Source: Clostridia bacterium
Lineage (GTDB): Bacteria; Bacillota; Clostridia; Oscillospirales; Acutalibacteraceae
DNA: 64,000 bases
NCBI GenBank assembly: GCA_017415025.1
Contig: JAFQJH010000016.1
Span: forward strand, 62,001-126,000
Direction of reading: 5' to 3'
Shown here: piece after piece, positions 16,166 to 25,914 of the stretch
How the letters are laid out: each line of letters begins with the position of its first letter
How positions within the stretch are numbered: the stretch's first letter is position 1
Translations under genes and position numbers: made by a program
The notes under the pieces: model-generated
The model's database searches: none
Told to the model about the DNA's origin: nothing
The model's input: the letters and a program-made list of their open reading frames with translations, nothing else

Positions 16166-16756
16166 ATGAAAAGAGTAACTGAACTTGACAGAGAAACACT
16201 AAAATATTATGCGCGGATGGCGGCGGAGAGCTTCGTTGACGATCCCGTGCATAAGTTTGCGACAAAAAACGTTGAGAGGCGAAAGAAATTCGTCTATCAC
16301 TTTCTGCTTGAGAGGCTCACGTCGTCGAATAAGTGCGACGTTTTCTACGTTGATGATGAGGCAAGGGCCTTGTGTGTCTGGCGCGATGCTCATAACGAGT
16401 ACACCGTGCTCGATTTTCTCAAATGCCCTAATTGGGTTTTCCTTTGCTATTACATAACGTCAACCGTTAAAACCCTGATGGCATACAGCCACCTCGATTC
16501 CAAGGTGTTTGAAAAAAACACGCTCATCATTTCGCCCGTTTTCGTTGACCCTCAGCATCAGGGCAGGGGAATCGCAAAGGAAATGATTAAAAAGGGCATC
16601 GAGGAGTTTGTTCCGCAGGGCTACAAAATCGGTCTTGAAACGCAGAATCCAGATAATGTCGGCTTTTATGAAAAGCTCGGCTTTAAAATCATCAAGGAAG
16701 AGTTTTACAAGCTCGAAAAAATCCACAACTACTATATGGTCTATGATAAGGAGTAA
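16166..16756 (+). CDS. GNAT family N-acetyltransferase
   Basis: A 196-residue acetyl-CoA-dependent acetyltransferase. Motif A is visible near residue 130 (VDPQHQGRGIAKEMI), and the C-terminal FYEKLGFKIIKEE is typical. An acidic N-terminus with DPVHKF resembles GNATs of the Ard1/RimI-like or polyamine type, but the substrate cannot be named. It precedes a second acyltransferase-type gene by 3 bp, suggesting a two-gene operon. Confidence 0.85.
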   Translation: MKRVTELDRETLKYYARMAAESFVDDPVHKFATKNVERRKKFVYHFLLERLTSSNKCDVFYVDDEARALCVWRDAHNEYTVLDFLKCPNWVFLCYYITSTVKTLMAYSHLDSKVFEKNTLIISPVFVDPQHQGRGIAKEMIKKGIEEFVPQGYKIGLETQNPDNVGFYEKLGFKIIKEEFYKLEKIHNYYMVYDKE

Positions 16757-16759
16757 TTT

Positions 16760-17710
16760 ATGAAAAACTATGATCACGCACTTCTCGTTATGGAAAAGCA
16801 GGACTATCCTGCCGAGGCAAGAGAGGTTATTATCCGTACCGAGGAGAAAATTCTCGCAGATGAAAAGGCAAACAAAATCTATGAGTCAATGTACCGTGCA
16901 TATTGGCTCAAGAAGAAGAATTTTGACCGCTTTTCAGATAAGGTGAAGGCTCTTGCCGAGCTTATCGGTGAGCACGAGCATACGGTTAAGCTTGTTCTTC
17001 TTATTAACTGCACAAAGCCGTTGCTTGCTCTTTATAAAAAAGAGGGTATCAGCGAGGATATTTATTGGAACACAATCATAGACCTCAAGGTCAAGATGCT
17101 TGAATGTATCGAAAATTACGGTGTGCCCGGAACATTTGTTGAGGGCTGGTTTATTCAGTTCTACACGCTCCGCCGTTTCGGTATCGGCAGATTCCAGTAT
17201 GAGCTTGCTGATTTCTGCGAGGATTATTACGAGGAGCACGGTATCGTACTCAAGGACAGCGAATTTGTGCTCGGTATGCATATTCCGTCTCATCTCGGCT
17301 CACTTGATGAAGAAACCCGTATGGATTCCTATAAAAAAGCTTATGAATTTTTCAAGGATAAATTCAACGGCGGTCCGATGGTTGTCTGCTGCGGCTCATG
17401 GTTGCTTTATCCCGACAACCTCAACATCCTTCCCGAAAAATCAAAGGTAAGAGAGTTTATTCTTGATTACGAGCCCCTTGATATCACACGCACCTACGAT
17501 TTCGGCGATGCGTGGCGTATTTACGGAGTTGAAAATGAGCATAAGAGAGTTCACGAGCTTCCCCGTAATACTAGTATGCAGAGAGCGTTTGCAGAGTGGT
17601 TTGAGCAGGGCAAAAAGTGCGGTCACGCTTACTGTATTCTCATCTTTGATGGCGAAAAGCTTCTTACAAGAAATACAAGAGAAGAATTCAAGGAAAAGTT
17701 CGGCTATTAA
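16760..17710 (+). CDS. Acyltransferase-domain protein (NAT_N/GNAT_C type)
   Basis: A 316-residue protein. The N-terminal 140 residues are helical, and the C-terminal part has the pattern of the two-domain N-acyltransferases annotated as NAT_N plus GNAT_C in Firmicutes (LGMHIPSHLGSLDEE, WLLYPDNLNILPEKS, RTYDFGDAWRIYG). The expected activity is acyl transfer to an amine, substrate unknown. The gene starts 3 bp after the GNAT gene behind AAGGAG and ends at a strong terminator, so the two acyltransferases are co-transcribed. Confidence 0.65.
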   Translation: MKNYDHALLVMEKQDYPAEAREVIIRTEEKILADEKANKIYESMYRAYWLKKKNFDRFSDKVKALAELIGEHEHTVKLVLLINCTKPLLALYKKEGISEDIYWNTIIDLKVKMLECIENYGVPGTFVEGWFIQFYTLRRFGIGRFQYELADFCEDYYEEHGIVLKDSEFVLGMHIPSHLGSLDEETRMDSYKKAYEFFKDKFNGGPMVVCCGSWLLYPDNLNILPEKSKVREFILDYEPLDITRTYDFGDAWRIYGVENEHKRVHELPRNTSMQRAFAEWFEQGKKCGHAYCILIFDGEKLLTRNTREEFKEKFGY

Positions 17711-17729
17711 GATTTGGTTTTCAGAATTA

Positions 17730-17761
17730 TGCACTTTGGATAAAACCAAGGTGCATTTTTT
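17730..17761 (+). terminator. Intrinsic terminator
   Basis: TGCACTTTGG/CCAAGGTGCA stem (one G-T pair), 6-nt loop, TTTTTT tract; ends the acyltransferase pair. Confidence 0.88.
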
Positions 17762-17815
17762 GTGCAGTAATAAACGCTTTTATATGTTAGAATATATCAA
17801 ACGGAGGTATAGCCT

Positions 17816-19762
17816 ATGAAAAAAATAATCAGCATTTTATTGGTAATTCTGACTCTGGCCGTTATGCCGTTGCAGGTTATGGCGGTAGATGCAGGCAATA
17901 CTGAGGCGTCGGATTTTGCTATCCTGCCCGAAAAGGTGACGGAGCAGACAGAGCTTCGCACCCGTAAAAAGGTTGACGGCCTGCGACTCTACGTGGACGA
18001 AGAAAATCCGCTGTTTATGATAAGAAACTGTCCGACGGCAAATGTTAATATTCCTGCTGTTGCGGCTGATGCGGCAATCAAGACCTATTATGCGTTGCCG
18101 GAGGATGTCAGAAACTTTACTGTTATTTATATGGACGAGGGCCCTGCATATATGACGCCGCAGGAACAGCTTGATTATTGGTACGGTCTTCTTGATTTAC
18201 TCGAGGCTGCGAAGATTCCCGTTGTTCTTCAGTCGGAATGCTTCTGCACCAACAAGCAGCGCGACCCGTTCACGCAGGAACAGCTTTCCGATTTCTTCAA
18301 AAAGTATACTACCCTTATGGGCTTTGTTCAGGTTGAGCTTTCAACAAACGGTGTTACCAACGAAAAGCTCGCTTACGATGAGGTGACGGATGATCAGGGC
18401 GTTAATAAAAATATCCTTGCACGAATGAAGTCCTGCGTAAAGGCTTGTGCCGAAAACGGCGGACTTTTCATCTGGCAGGATATGGAGTATACTTATTGGA
18501 AAAAGATGAATTACGTAAACTTCCTTCTTCAGGACAGGGAGCTTTACGACCTTCTTAAGAGTAACACAGAAAACATAATTATTATGGATAAGCACAACGG
18601 TCACGGAAGACATTTTGCTTCTCAGGCAAATATTATGGGCTGTTGGCTTGACGGTGTTTGCGGTAACTGGGGTGTTAATCTTGAAAACTTCCTTTGGTAC
18701 GAGGAGGGCTTTGTAGATTATGATGACATCGGAGTCAGACCGAACGAGCCCGATTTTATTACAACGGTCAGATATCCGCCCGCACTTTTCGGTATTGATA
18801 TGATTGCCGACCTTGTCGGAGGATCAACGGTTTATGCAATTGAAGGCACCTTCAGCCGCGGCGGACTTTACCACTTTGTAGACGGTGAGGTCGTTATGAC
18901 CCCGACGTTCTGGGATGTGCTGTATCCGTTCTATCAGCACGTGCTCAACGGCGCCGTGCCGGGCAAGGAAGAGGTTAAACAAAACGTAAAGGTCGCATAC
19001 AAAATGTTCAGTCCCGTTTCTCACGCTCTCAGCGGAAACGATGCTCACATTCTGCAGGGTCTTTACTGCGACAAGTTTACCTTCTTCCAGGAAAAGTTCA
19101 CCAACGTCTACCTTGATTGCTCAAAGGATTGGGTTCCATCAACGGGCAGATATTATATTATGCCGATCCTGCCGATTCACTCCAATCCTAAAGAGGTATT
19201 GCCCGACAGCTACATCCTCAACGATTTCAAGTATTTCATCAATCTTCTTTTCATCAACCCGATAAAGCAGAGATTCTTTGACAAGAAATATGAGGAAACC
19301 TACACGGGTGATGGCGTACTGTTTGATATAAACGATTACATCTATGCCTTTAACTCAAACGAGAACAAGACGGTTGATGCACAGCAGACGGTAAACTATA
19401 CCTTACCCGACAGCGGAAAGAACGTTACATTCAAGCTTGAATCGCATACCTACGCGATTGTGAATGAGGATGAAGAGAAGATAAGCATTGATATGTGCAA
19501 TCTTCGCCTTGACACGGATGAGGTCTGTGCGGGACTCGAATCCGAGGATGAGTTTATGCGTAAATATGCGGCAGGCGAAAAGAGGAGTGACCCGAAAAAT
19601 TTCCGTGAGACGGTGATCGAGCTTTCAGGCTTCAACGAAAAACCGACCGTTACCGCAGACGGTACAAACGGCGCAAAATTAAAGCAGGAGTGGAACGCCG
19701 CAACAGGTACACTCACTCTGACAATAATCTCCAACGGTCAGGTAAGAATGACGGTTGAATAA
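17816..19762 (+). CDS. Secreted GH98-like endo-beta-galactosidase
   Basis: A 648-residue secreted enzyme with a cleavable signal peptide (MKKIISILLVIL... ending MAV). The pattern follows GH98: an N-terminal NPLFMIRN strand, a VIYMDEGPAYMTP segment, KIPVVLQSE, FVQVELSTN, FIWQDMEYTYWKKM and WLDGVCGNWGVNLENFLWYEEGF, then a beta-sandwich C-terminal domain. GH98 enzymes cut internal galactose linkages of blood-group A/B glycans on mucins. No carbohydrate-binding module or cell-wall anchor is seen, so it may be released. Family assignment is from memory of the motifs; another (beta/alpha)8 clan is possible. Confidence 0.6.
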   Translation: MKKIISILLVILTLAVMPLQVMAVDAGNTEASDFAILPEKVTEQTELRTRKKVDGLRLYVDEENPLFMIRNCPTANVNIPAVAADAAIKTYYALPEDVRNFTVIYMDEGPAYMTPQEQLDYWYGLLDLLEAAKIPVVLQSECFCTNKQRDPFTQEQLSDFFKKYTTLMGFVQVELSTNGVTNEKLAYDEVTDDQGVNKNILARMKSCVKACAENGGLFIWQDMEYTYWKKMNYVNFLLQDRELYDLLKSNTENIIIMDKHNGHGRHFASQANIMGCWLDGVCGNWGVNLENFLWYEEGFVDYDDIGVRPNEPDFITTVRYPPALFGIDMIADLVGGSTVYAIEGTFSRGGLYHFVDGEVVMTPTFWDVLYPFYQHVLNGAVPGKEEVKQNVKVAYKMFSPVSHALSGNDAHILQGLYCDKFTFFQEKFTNVYLDCSKDWVPSTGRYYIMPILPIHSNPKEVLPDSYILNDFKYFINLLFINPIKQRFFDKKYEETYTGDGVLFDINDYIYAFNSNENKTVDAQQTVNYTLPDSGKNVTFKLESHTYAIVNEDEEKISIDMCNLRLDTDEVCAGLESEDEFMRKYAAGEKRSDPKNFRETVIELSGFNEKPTVTADGTNGAKLKQEWNAATGTLTLTIISNGQVRMTVE

Positions 19763-19791
19763 ATAGCTTTAATACAAGTCATAACAAAGAT

Positions 19792-19824
19792 AAAGGGCGC
19801 GCTTCGTGATGAAGCGCGCCCTTT
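19792..19824. terminator. Bidirectional intrinsic terminator
   Basis: A perfect 14-bp stem (AAAGGGCGCGCTTC and its complement) with a GTGAT loop between convergent genes; T or A tracts flank both sides. Confidence 0.9.
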
Positions 19825-19840
19825 TGCTATCTTGGATTTA

Positions 19841-21598
19841 TTACATTTTTGACGGGAGGCTGTACTTCTCAGCATACTTATCAAAGCTGCCCGTGAAGAT
19901 TTCGCTGCCCGAGGATTTATAATCGTTGAGGTATTCGTGAGTATCAAAGACAGACTTGCTGATCTGAATAAGACAAACCGCGATATTCGAGCAATGGTCG
20001 GAAACTCTTTCGTAGTTCGTGAGAAGATCGGAAAGAACAAAGCCGAGCTCAATTGTGCATTTACCGCCCGTAAGACGTGCGATGTGTCTTGACTTGATTT
20101 CTGCAAGAATATCGTCAATAACCTGCTCGAGCGGCTCAACCTCAAGTGCAAGCTCAATGCTGTTTTCCGCGAATGCCTTTTCTGTCAATTCGAGAATTTC
20201 CTTGATTGCATCTGTCGCTATTTTAAGCTCCTGCGTAGCGTTTTCGGAGAAATGGATTTCCTTATCATCAATCTCCTGTGCCGCCTTTGCGATGTTTACC
20301 GCGTGGTCGCCGATACGCTCAAAGTCTCCGATTGCGTGAAGAAGCGTTGCGACGGTGTTGCTGTCAGCATCGGTAAGGTCGTGGCTCGAAATCTTAACAA
20401 GGAATGTTCCGAGCTTATCCTCATAGTCGTCAAGCTCTTTTTCTTTTTCTATAATTTCATCAACAACCTTGCGGTCGAATTTTTCAACGAGTGAAATGGA
20501 TTTAAGAAGGGCATCAATAGCTGTCTGACCCATTTTTACCGTATAGTTTCTGCTTTCCGAAACAGCAAGTGCGGGAGAATTGAGAAGACGGTCATCAATG
20601 AATGCGCTCTTGCCTGTTGCCTTCTTATCCTTGACGGTTTTACGTGCCAGCTTTTCGAGCAGCTTTGCAAACGGGAAAAGAACAACAGTTGTTGCAACGT
20701 TGAAGATACTGTGAACAACAGCGATGCCTGCCGGCTCAATCGCAGTATCCGTGAAGGTGAAGCCGATAAAGGTATCAAGAAGATAGAATGCAGTAAGAAA
20801 AACAGCAGTACCGATTAAATTGAAATAAACGTGAATTGCGGCAACGCGCTTTGCGTTCTTGCTGACACCCATACTTGAAATGAGAGCTGTTATACACGTT
20901 CCGATGTTCTGACCCATAATAATGGGGATTGCCATACCGTAGGAAATAACTCCTGTCATCGAAAGTGCCTGTAAAATACCGACAGTTGCGGACGAGCTCT
21001 GAACGAGAGCCGTCATAATAACACCTATTGCAAGACCGAACACCGGATTGTTAAACATAACCATAAGGTCGCGGAATTCAGGCATATCTGCAAGCGGTGA
21101 CATCGCGTCACTCATCATTTCCATACCGAACATAAGCACGGCAAAGCCGATACAGATTCCGCCGATGTCCTTGGTGCGGTTTTTCTTTGACAGCATTGTC
21201 AGAAGTATACCGATAAACGCAAATATAGGGGCGAAGGCAGACGGCTTTAAAAGGCTGACGAAGACATTATCACTTTCAATGCCCGCAAGGCTCAATACCC
21301 ACGCAGTAACGGTTGTACCGATGTTCGAGCCCATAATAACACCGACCGCCTGAGTCAACTGCATAATACCCGAGTTGACGAGACCGACGAGCATTACCGT
21401 TACGGCAGATGAGGACTGAACGGTTGCAGTAATTGCAACGCCGAGCAAAAGAGCCTTAATCGGCTTATCCGTCATAATCTTGAGGATTTTTTCGAGCTTA
21501 CCGCCTGCGGTTTTTTCGAGATTGTCGGACATTGTGCTCATTCCGAAAAGAAAGAGAGCAAGTCCGCCGAAAAGGGAGATAAAGTTAAAAATTGTCAT
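19841..21598 (-). CDS. Na+/phosphate cotransporter with PhoU-like tail
   Basis: About 585 residues. The membrane part holds the duplicated Na/Pi-cotransporter II repeat, each with a QSSSA motif (TATVQSSSAVTVML and ALVQSSSATVGIL) and GxNIGT (MGSNIGTTVT, MGQNIGTCIT). The C-terminal 230 residues are a PhoU-like helical domain (EKFDRKVVDEI...RIGDHAVNIA). It imports phosphate driven by sodium and may be gated by the PhoU-like part. The ATG at 21598 is preferred because GGAGG is 8 bp upstream; an ATG at 21604 is only 2 bp from that site. It is a single-gene unit. Confidence 0.92.
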   Translation of the reverse strand: MTIFNFISLFGGLALFLFGMSTMSDNLEKTAGGKLEKILKIMTDKPIKALLLGVAITATVQSSSAVTVMLVGLVNSGIMQLTQAVGVIMGSNIGTTVTAWVLSLAGIESDNVFVSLLKPSAFAPIFAFIGILLTMLSKKNRTKDIGGICIGFAVLMFGMEMMSDAMSPLADMPEFRDLMVMFNNPVFGLAIGVIMTALVQSSSATVGILQALSMTGVISYGMAIPIIMGQNIGTCITALISSMGVSKNAKRVAAIHVYFNLIGTAVFLTAFYLLDTFIGFTFTDTAIEPAGIAVVHSIFNVATTVVLFPFAKLLEKLARKTVKDKKATGKSAFIDDRLLNSPALAVSESRNYTVKMGQTAIDALLKSISLVEKFDRKVVDEIIEKEKELDDYEDKLGTFLVKISSHDLTDADSNTVATLLHAIGDFERIGDHAVNIAKAAQEIDDKEIHFSENATQELKIATDAIKEILELTEKAFAENSIELALEVEPLEQVIDDILAEIKSRHIARLTGGKCTIELGFVLSDLLTNYERVSDHCSNIAVCLIQISKSVFDTHEYLNDYKSSGSEIFTGSFDKYAEKYSLPSKM

Positions 21599-21670
21599 TT
21601 GCATAACCTCCGCTTTAAAGTGCCTGTGTTTATAGTCTGCCTGCCTGAATAAAAAATTCAGATCATTTTT

Positions 21671-21699
21671 AGATTATCACTTATTCGACAAAAAATCAA
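21671..21699 (-). promoter_or_regulatory. Promoter of the Na/Pi cotransporter gene
   Basis: Minus strand TTGATT (21699-21694), 17-bp spacer, TAATCT (21676-21671). The leader then has a small CTGAAT/ATTCAG hairpin. Confidence 0.6.
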
Positions 21700-21710
21700 T
21701 ATGTGTAATA

Positions 21711-21744
21711 AAAAAATAGCAACTCGCGTGAGTTGCTATTTTTT
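21711..21744 (-). terminator. Terminator of the six-gene glycan operon
   Basis: A perfect 15-bp stem with a 4-nt loop and a six-T tract on the minus strand, 3 bp after the DUF4838 stop. Confidence 0.93.
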
Positions 21745-21747
21745 GTC

Positions 21748-23640
21748 TTATTTCCAGTTGAAAGGACGAAGCATAAAATCAACGTCCTCCTTGTTTTCGG
21801 GGATTGTGCCGAAGGAGGAAACCCTGTTCATTCCGTGCTCTTTGAATGCATCATAAAGGTCTTCGTTAGCCTTGAGACGCAAGGGGTTGAGGAAGAAGTA
21901 TTTTCCGAGGAACTGATTAGCCTTAAAATACTCCCAGCTCAAATTAGCAACCTCGATGTTGAACATCTGCTCGTCGGTAACGTCAGCCTTGAGCGCCTTT
22001 TTCCAAAGGCGGTCGAGCTTGTTGATTTTGCTTATCGGATAATAGCCCGACTGGTAGTGCCAGTCAAAATCGAACGAGTGAGCCGTTGCGGCAATCTGTG
22101 CCGTCTGAATATCAAGAATTTCCTTTATGTAGGGTGCGGCAGCCTCACCGTAATACTCGTTGAGGAAGTCAATCATATGGTATTCAACGTCGGCGTTTAC
22201 ATCCCACTGAACCTTGCAAAGAAGATAGTTGCGAAGCTCGTTGAAGGCGGCATAGTGGCCGTCACCGCAGTTGTATACGTAGCCGGTGATACCAATGTCG
22301 TGCATATACTTCATTGTCGACTGCAAAGTTCCGAGGTTCGAGAAAAACTGCGCTGAATTGAGGAAATTGATTGTGTAATCGTAGATATAGGTTGTATCCG
22401 CTACCTTTGTCCAGTTTTTGAAATCTTCCGCTATGGTGGTCTCATATTCGCCGAACATTGTCATAAATGTTTCTTCCTGAATGTCATAGTGACCGCATTC
22501 TGTCAACGGATGGCTTCTGCAAGCTCCGTGAAGACCGCAAAGCACGGGCGCAACGTTCGGATTGCAACGAAGTGAAAGATCCTGCGGAGGCTTATCTGTT
22601 TCAAGATAAGCGTAGAAAGTGAAGGTGAAATTCGGGAACTCGTCGTCAAGGGCATCCGCAAAGTTATTTGTAAAAATAAGTGTCGGTGCGCAGATGCTGC
22701 CGTATCTTTCGTAAAGCTCCTCGCAGCTTTCGCATCGGCAGTAGTTGGAGTTATCCTTCTGACCGATATGAACGTGGTCGGAGGTTTCACGCGGACAGTC
22801 GCGCATCTGCTGTCTTGCGCTTGCGACCGCAACCTCAAGAACCTCGGGGTTAGAGAGGCAGACGTGGTCGGTCGAACGTGTTCCGTCGGGCTGAAGAGCG
22901 AAATATTCGGGATGCTCCGCGAACAGCGAATCGGGAACAAGTGACGGCAGAGATGCATCCCAGAAAACGTAGGTCAGTGCACCGCCGTGAGCCTTAGCCT
23001 CCTGCCAGAAGGAGACGTTCATTTTTGTTCTTGCTCGGTGAGCATCGTTTGTTCCTGCGCAGTCGTTACGGCGGATTGCGAAGGAAGGCTCAACCGTTCT
23101 GTCAAGATTTGCATCTATAACAAGGTCCTCACTCTCGGGCACTCTTTCAAGTGTAGGAGTAAACCAACGAACACCGAAATACTCTTCAAGAAGAGTGTAA
23201 GCACCGTAGAGCGTGCCGCGCTCGTCTGCACCTGCAATTATGAGGTGTGTACCGTCAGCGTAAAGGCGGAAGCCGTCAGCCTTGATTGCGTTACGGTCGA
23301 TGTCAACGATTGCATCTTCAAGTGCAGTTTCGCCGACAAGGATTGCTTTTTCTTGAGCTTCAATATCGTTATCAGCAACAATTTCGAGCTTTGCACCGCT
23401 GATTTTCTCAATATAGGTCTGAAGCTCATTTGCCGCGGTGTTGATTGTTTCGCTTGCGTTTTCTGCGATAACAATTTTGCAGTCCGAAACGCCGTCCTCA
23501 ACGATATACATTTCGTTCACGACAGCGGGCGGAGTATATTTTTCTCCGCCGTAGTCGATGTTGTCTGTTTTTACGGGAATAATGCCGATTGAAAGAAGTA
23601 GAATTTCAAGGAATGAAATTACAGCTTTGAAAAATGCCAT
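21748..23640 (-). CDS. Exported DUF4838 glycosidase-like protein
   Basis: A 630-residue exported protein with a short hydrophobic N-terminus (residues 1-22) lacking a basic pair. Residues about 45-165 form a GH20b/GH67-N-like alpha/beta domain (ETINTAANELQTYIEKISGA, GTLYGAYTLLEEYFGVRWFTP), followed by the DUF4838 region with SDHVHIGQKDNS and a CRCESC metal-ligand-like cluster near residue 305. DUF4838 proteins accompany polysaccharide-degrading loci and resemble GH20/GH67 barrels, but their activity is not established. It is the last gene of the glycan operon, 12 bp after the GH92 gene, suggesting action on a related substrate outside the cell. Confidence 0.78.
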   Translation of the reverse strand: MAFFKAVISFLEILLLSIGIIPVKTDNIDYGGEKYTPPAVVNEMYIVEDGVSDCKIVIAENASETINTAANELQTYIEKISGAKLEIVADNDIEAQEKAILVGETALEDAIVDIDRNAIKADGFRLYADGTHLIIAGADERGTLYGAYTLLEEYFGVRWFTPTLERVPESEDLVIDANLDRTVEPSFAIRRNDCAGTNDAHRARTKMNVSFWQEAKAHGGALTYVFWDASLPSLVPDSLFAEHPEYFALQPDGTRSTDHVCLSNPEVLEVAVASARQQMRDCPRETSDHVHIGQKDNSNYCRCESCEELYERYGSICAPTLIFTNNFADALDDEFPNFTFTFYAYLETDKPPQDLSLRCNPNVAPVLCGLHGACRSHPLTECGHYDIQEETFMTMFGEYETTIAEDFKNWTKVADTTYIYDYTINFLNSAQFFSNLGTLQSTMKYMHDIGITGYVYNCGDGHYAAFNELRNYLLCKVQWDVNADVEYHMIDFLNEYYGEAAAPYIKEILDIQTAQIAATAHSFDFDWHYQSGYYPISKINKLDRLWKKALKADVTDEQMFNIEVANLSWEYFKANQFLGKYFFLNPLRLKANEDLYDAFKEHGMNRVSSFGTIPENKEDVDFMLRPFNWK

Positions 23641-23652
23641 AGTCAGTCTCCT

Positions 23653-25902
23653 TTACTTTGTCATAGTGAATACAAGCTCTCCGCCCTGCATCAGCTCGTC
23701 GTGTGTGACGTAGCAGCCATCAAGCTCGTTGCCGTTGAGAGTAATCTTGCTTACGTAAACGTTCTTTTTACCCTGATTTTCGGCTGTGATTTTAAGTACC
23801 TTTCCGTTAGCGAGAGTGATTTCTGCGCTTTCAAGGTTCGGTGAGCCGAGCCAATATTTATCCGTACCTACAAGGGGATAGAAGCCCATTGCGGAGAACA
23901 CGTACCACGAGCTGAGCGTGCCGCCGTCGTCATTGCCGTCGAGACCGTTGACGTCCGTGCTGAAGCGGTTATCGAGAGTCCAGCGTACCCATTTCTGCGT
24001 AAGGTCGGCTCTGCCTGCGTTTGCAAAGAGGTAAGGAGTGTGGATATCGTGCTGATTACCGATCCAGAAGCCCGAGCCGGGGTCGATTGCCGCACGGCTT
24101 AGTGAAGCATCCTTCATAAATTTATCAAGCTCGGAGACGAAGTATTCCTTACTGCCGAAGAGCTCAATCATACCGTCGATGTCGTGGGTCGCACTCCAGC
24201 GCCAATGTCTTGCACCGCCCTCACTGTATGCCGTAGCGTATTTAGTGATAAGGAACATATCGTGGAAGGATGTAATGTTGGGGTTGAAGCGTTTTACAAA
24301 GCTGCCGTCCGAATTTCTCGGCTGGAAGTATTTTGTTTCGGGGTTAAAGAGATTTTTGTAATACATCGCCTTTTCAGCGTATTTTTCTGCATCCTCATTA
24401 TATCCGAGCTCCGCTGCCAGAACGGCGATTGCGTTGTCCTCCCACGCGTATTCGAGCGTAAAGCTGACGGATTCTTCGCCGTTGGCAAGGTCGTCGGGGA
24501 TGTAGCCGTATTTGTTGTATTCCTCGACGAAGTTTCTGCCCGACTTACGGACAGGAGCTTCGGACGTTTTCTTCATAGCTTCGTACAATGTTTCAACGTC
24601 AAAATCTCTGTAACCCTTGAGGTAGCTTTCCGTAATCATAATGTTTGTCGGGTCGCCGTGCATTGAAGAGGCATAGCCTGCACCCTGCGGCCAACGGGGA
24701 ATATTTCCGCCGATTTTTGTCATTTCAACAAGGCTCTTCAGACAGTCGCTCTGAATTTCGGGCTCAATGAGCATATAGAGCGAATGTGTATCGCGGCAGG
24801 TATCCCAGAGAGACATATCTGAGCGGTATGTGTAGCCGTCTGCGGTGTGCACCTGCTTATCGAAGCCGAGGTATTCGCCGTTGACGTCGGTGAAGTCAGT
24901 CGGCATAATCATACTGTGGTAAAGCGCGGTATAGAAAACCGTCTTGATTTCATCATCGGAACTGCTGATTTTAATTGCAGAAAGTCTGTCCTCCCAATCG
25001 GCAACGGCATTGTTGCGGACGTCGTCAAAGGTAAGACCGTCTGTCTCTTCCTTGAGGTTGAGCTTCGCGTTTTCTACGCTTACAAAGCTGATTGCGAGCT
25101 TTAATTCAATGCTCTCGTTCTTCATTTCGCCGAAATTGATATCAATGCCGAGGTCGCCCGAATCGCCCTTGATTTCGCAGGACTTGATTTCCTTATCGGC
25201 GGTTGCGGCAAAGTAAACGGGAAGTCCGTCATAACGGTCGGAGAATGCGCCGTGAATCACTGCACCGCCGGTGAGCATACCTGTTTTTTCGTCATAATCG
25301 GCAAATCCGCTGTCAGCCGATCTGCCTGCCGCAACGCTCGTTACGTCAAGGTAAAGGCGCGCATCCTTCGAATTATTGAAGGTATAGCGGTGAACGCCCG
25401 TGTGAACATCAGCCGTCAGCTCAACAAGACAGTTCATTGACTCGAGGTAGAGTGCATAGTAGCCTGCAGAGGCTGTTTCATTTCTGTGAGAATAAGGGAT
25501 TGCACCCGGCTTTTTCTTGCCCGTAACGGGAGTAACACGGAAAATGCCGTAATCCTCCGCACCCGTACCTGAAAGTCGGGAATGGCTGAAGCCCGTGATG
25601 TGTCTGTTCTCGTAGTAGTAGCCCGATGTATTCATCTTTGTGATGTAAAGTCCGCCCATAAATGACGTATCGGGGCCAAGGCGCACTGCGCCGAAGGGTA
25701 CTGTTGCGGCAGGGCTTAACATTCCGCAAGCCCACGGAGTACCGCCCGTTCCGATAAACGGGTCAACGTACTGCGAATATTCGCCCGTGACAGGCTCGGG
25801 CATTTCAACGGGTCGGATAAGGATGCCGTTGAAGAGTCCTGCGAACGCCGTTTCAAAAATAACAATCGCGGAAACAAAAACTCTGATAATCGGCCACAGC
25901 AT
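23653..25902 (-). CDS. GH92 alpha-mannosidase, exported
   Basis: A 749-residue calcium-dependent exo-alpha-mannosidase type. The N-terminal hydrophobic anchor (residues 1-28) is followed by YVDPFIGTGGTPWACGMLSPAATVPFG, the family's opening motif. The catalytic domain shows SLWDTCRDTH, SHDMFL-like elements and GLDGNDDGGTLSSWYVFSAMGFYP. It removes alpha-1,2/1,3-linked mannose from N-glycans; linkage cannot be told here. AGGTAG precedes the ATG. It is fifth in a six-gene operon with GlcNAc-handling genes, fitting N-glycan (high-mannose plus chitobiose core) use. Confidence 0.93.
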   Translation of the reverse strand: MLWPIIRVFVSAIVIFETAFAGLFNGILIRPVEMPEPVTGEYSQYVDPFIGTGGTPWACGMLSPAATVPFGAVRLGPDTSFMGGLYITKMNTSGYYYENRHITGFSHSRLSGTGAEDYGIFRVTPVTGKKKPGAIPYSHRNETASAGYYALYLESMNCLVELTADVHTGVHRYTFNNSKDARLYLDVTSVAAGRSADSGFADYDEKTGMLTGGAVIHGAFSDRYDGLPVYFAATADKEIKSCEIKGDSGDLGIDINFGEMKNESIELKLAISFVSVENAKLNLKEETDGLTFDDVRNNAVADWEDRLSAIKISSSDDEIKTVFYTALYHSMIMPTDFTDVNGEYLGFDKQVHTADGYTYRSDMSLWDTCRDTHSLYMLIEPEIQSDCLKSLVEMTKIGGNIPRWPQGAGYASSMHGDPTNIMITESYLKGYRDFDVETLYEAMKKTSEAPVRKSGRNFVEEYNKYGYIPDDLANGEESVSFTLEYAWEDNAIAVLAAELGYNEDAEKYAEKAMYYKNLFNPETKYFQPRNSDGSFVKRFNPNITSFHDMFLITKYATAYSEGGARHWRWSATHDIDGMIELFGSKEYFVSELDKFMKDASLSRAAIDPGSGFWIGNQHDIHTPYLFANAGRADLTQKWVRWTLDNRFSTDVNGLDGNDDGGTLSSWYVFSAMGFYPLVGTDKYWLGSPNLESAEITLANGKVLKITAENQGKKNVYVSKITLNGNELDGCYVTHDELMQGGELVFTMTK

Positions 25903-25914
25903 AAAAACTACCTC

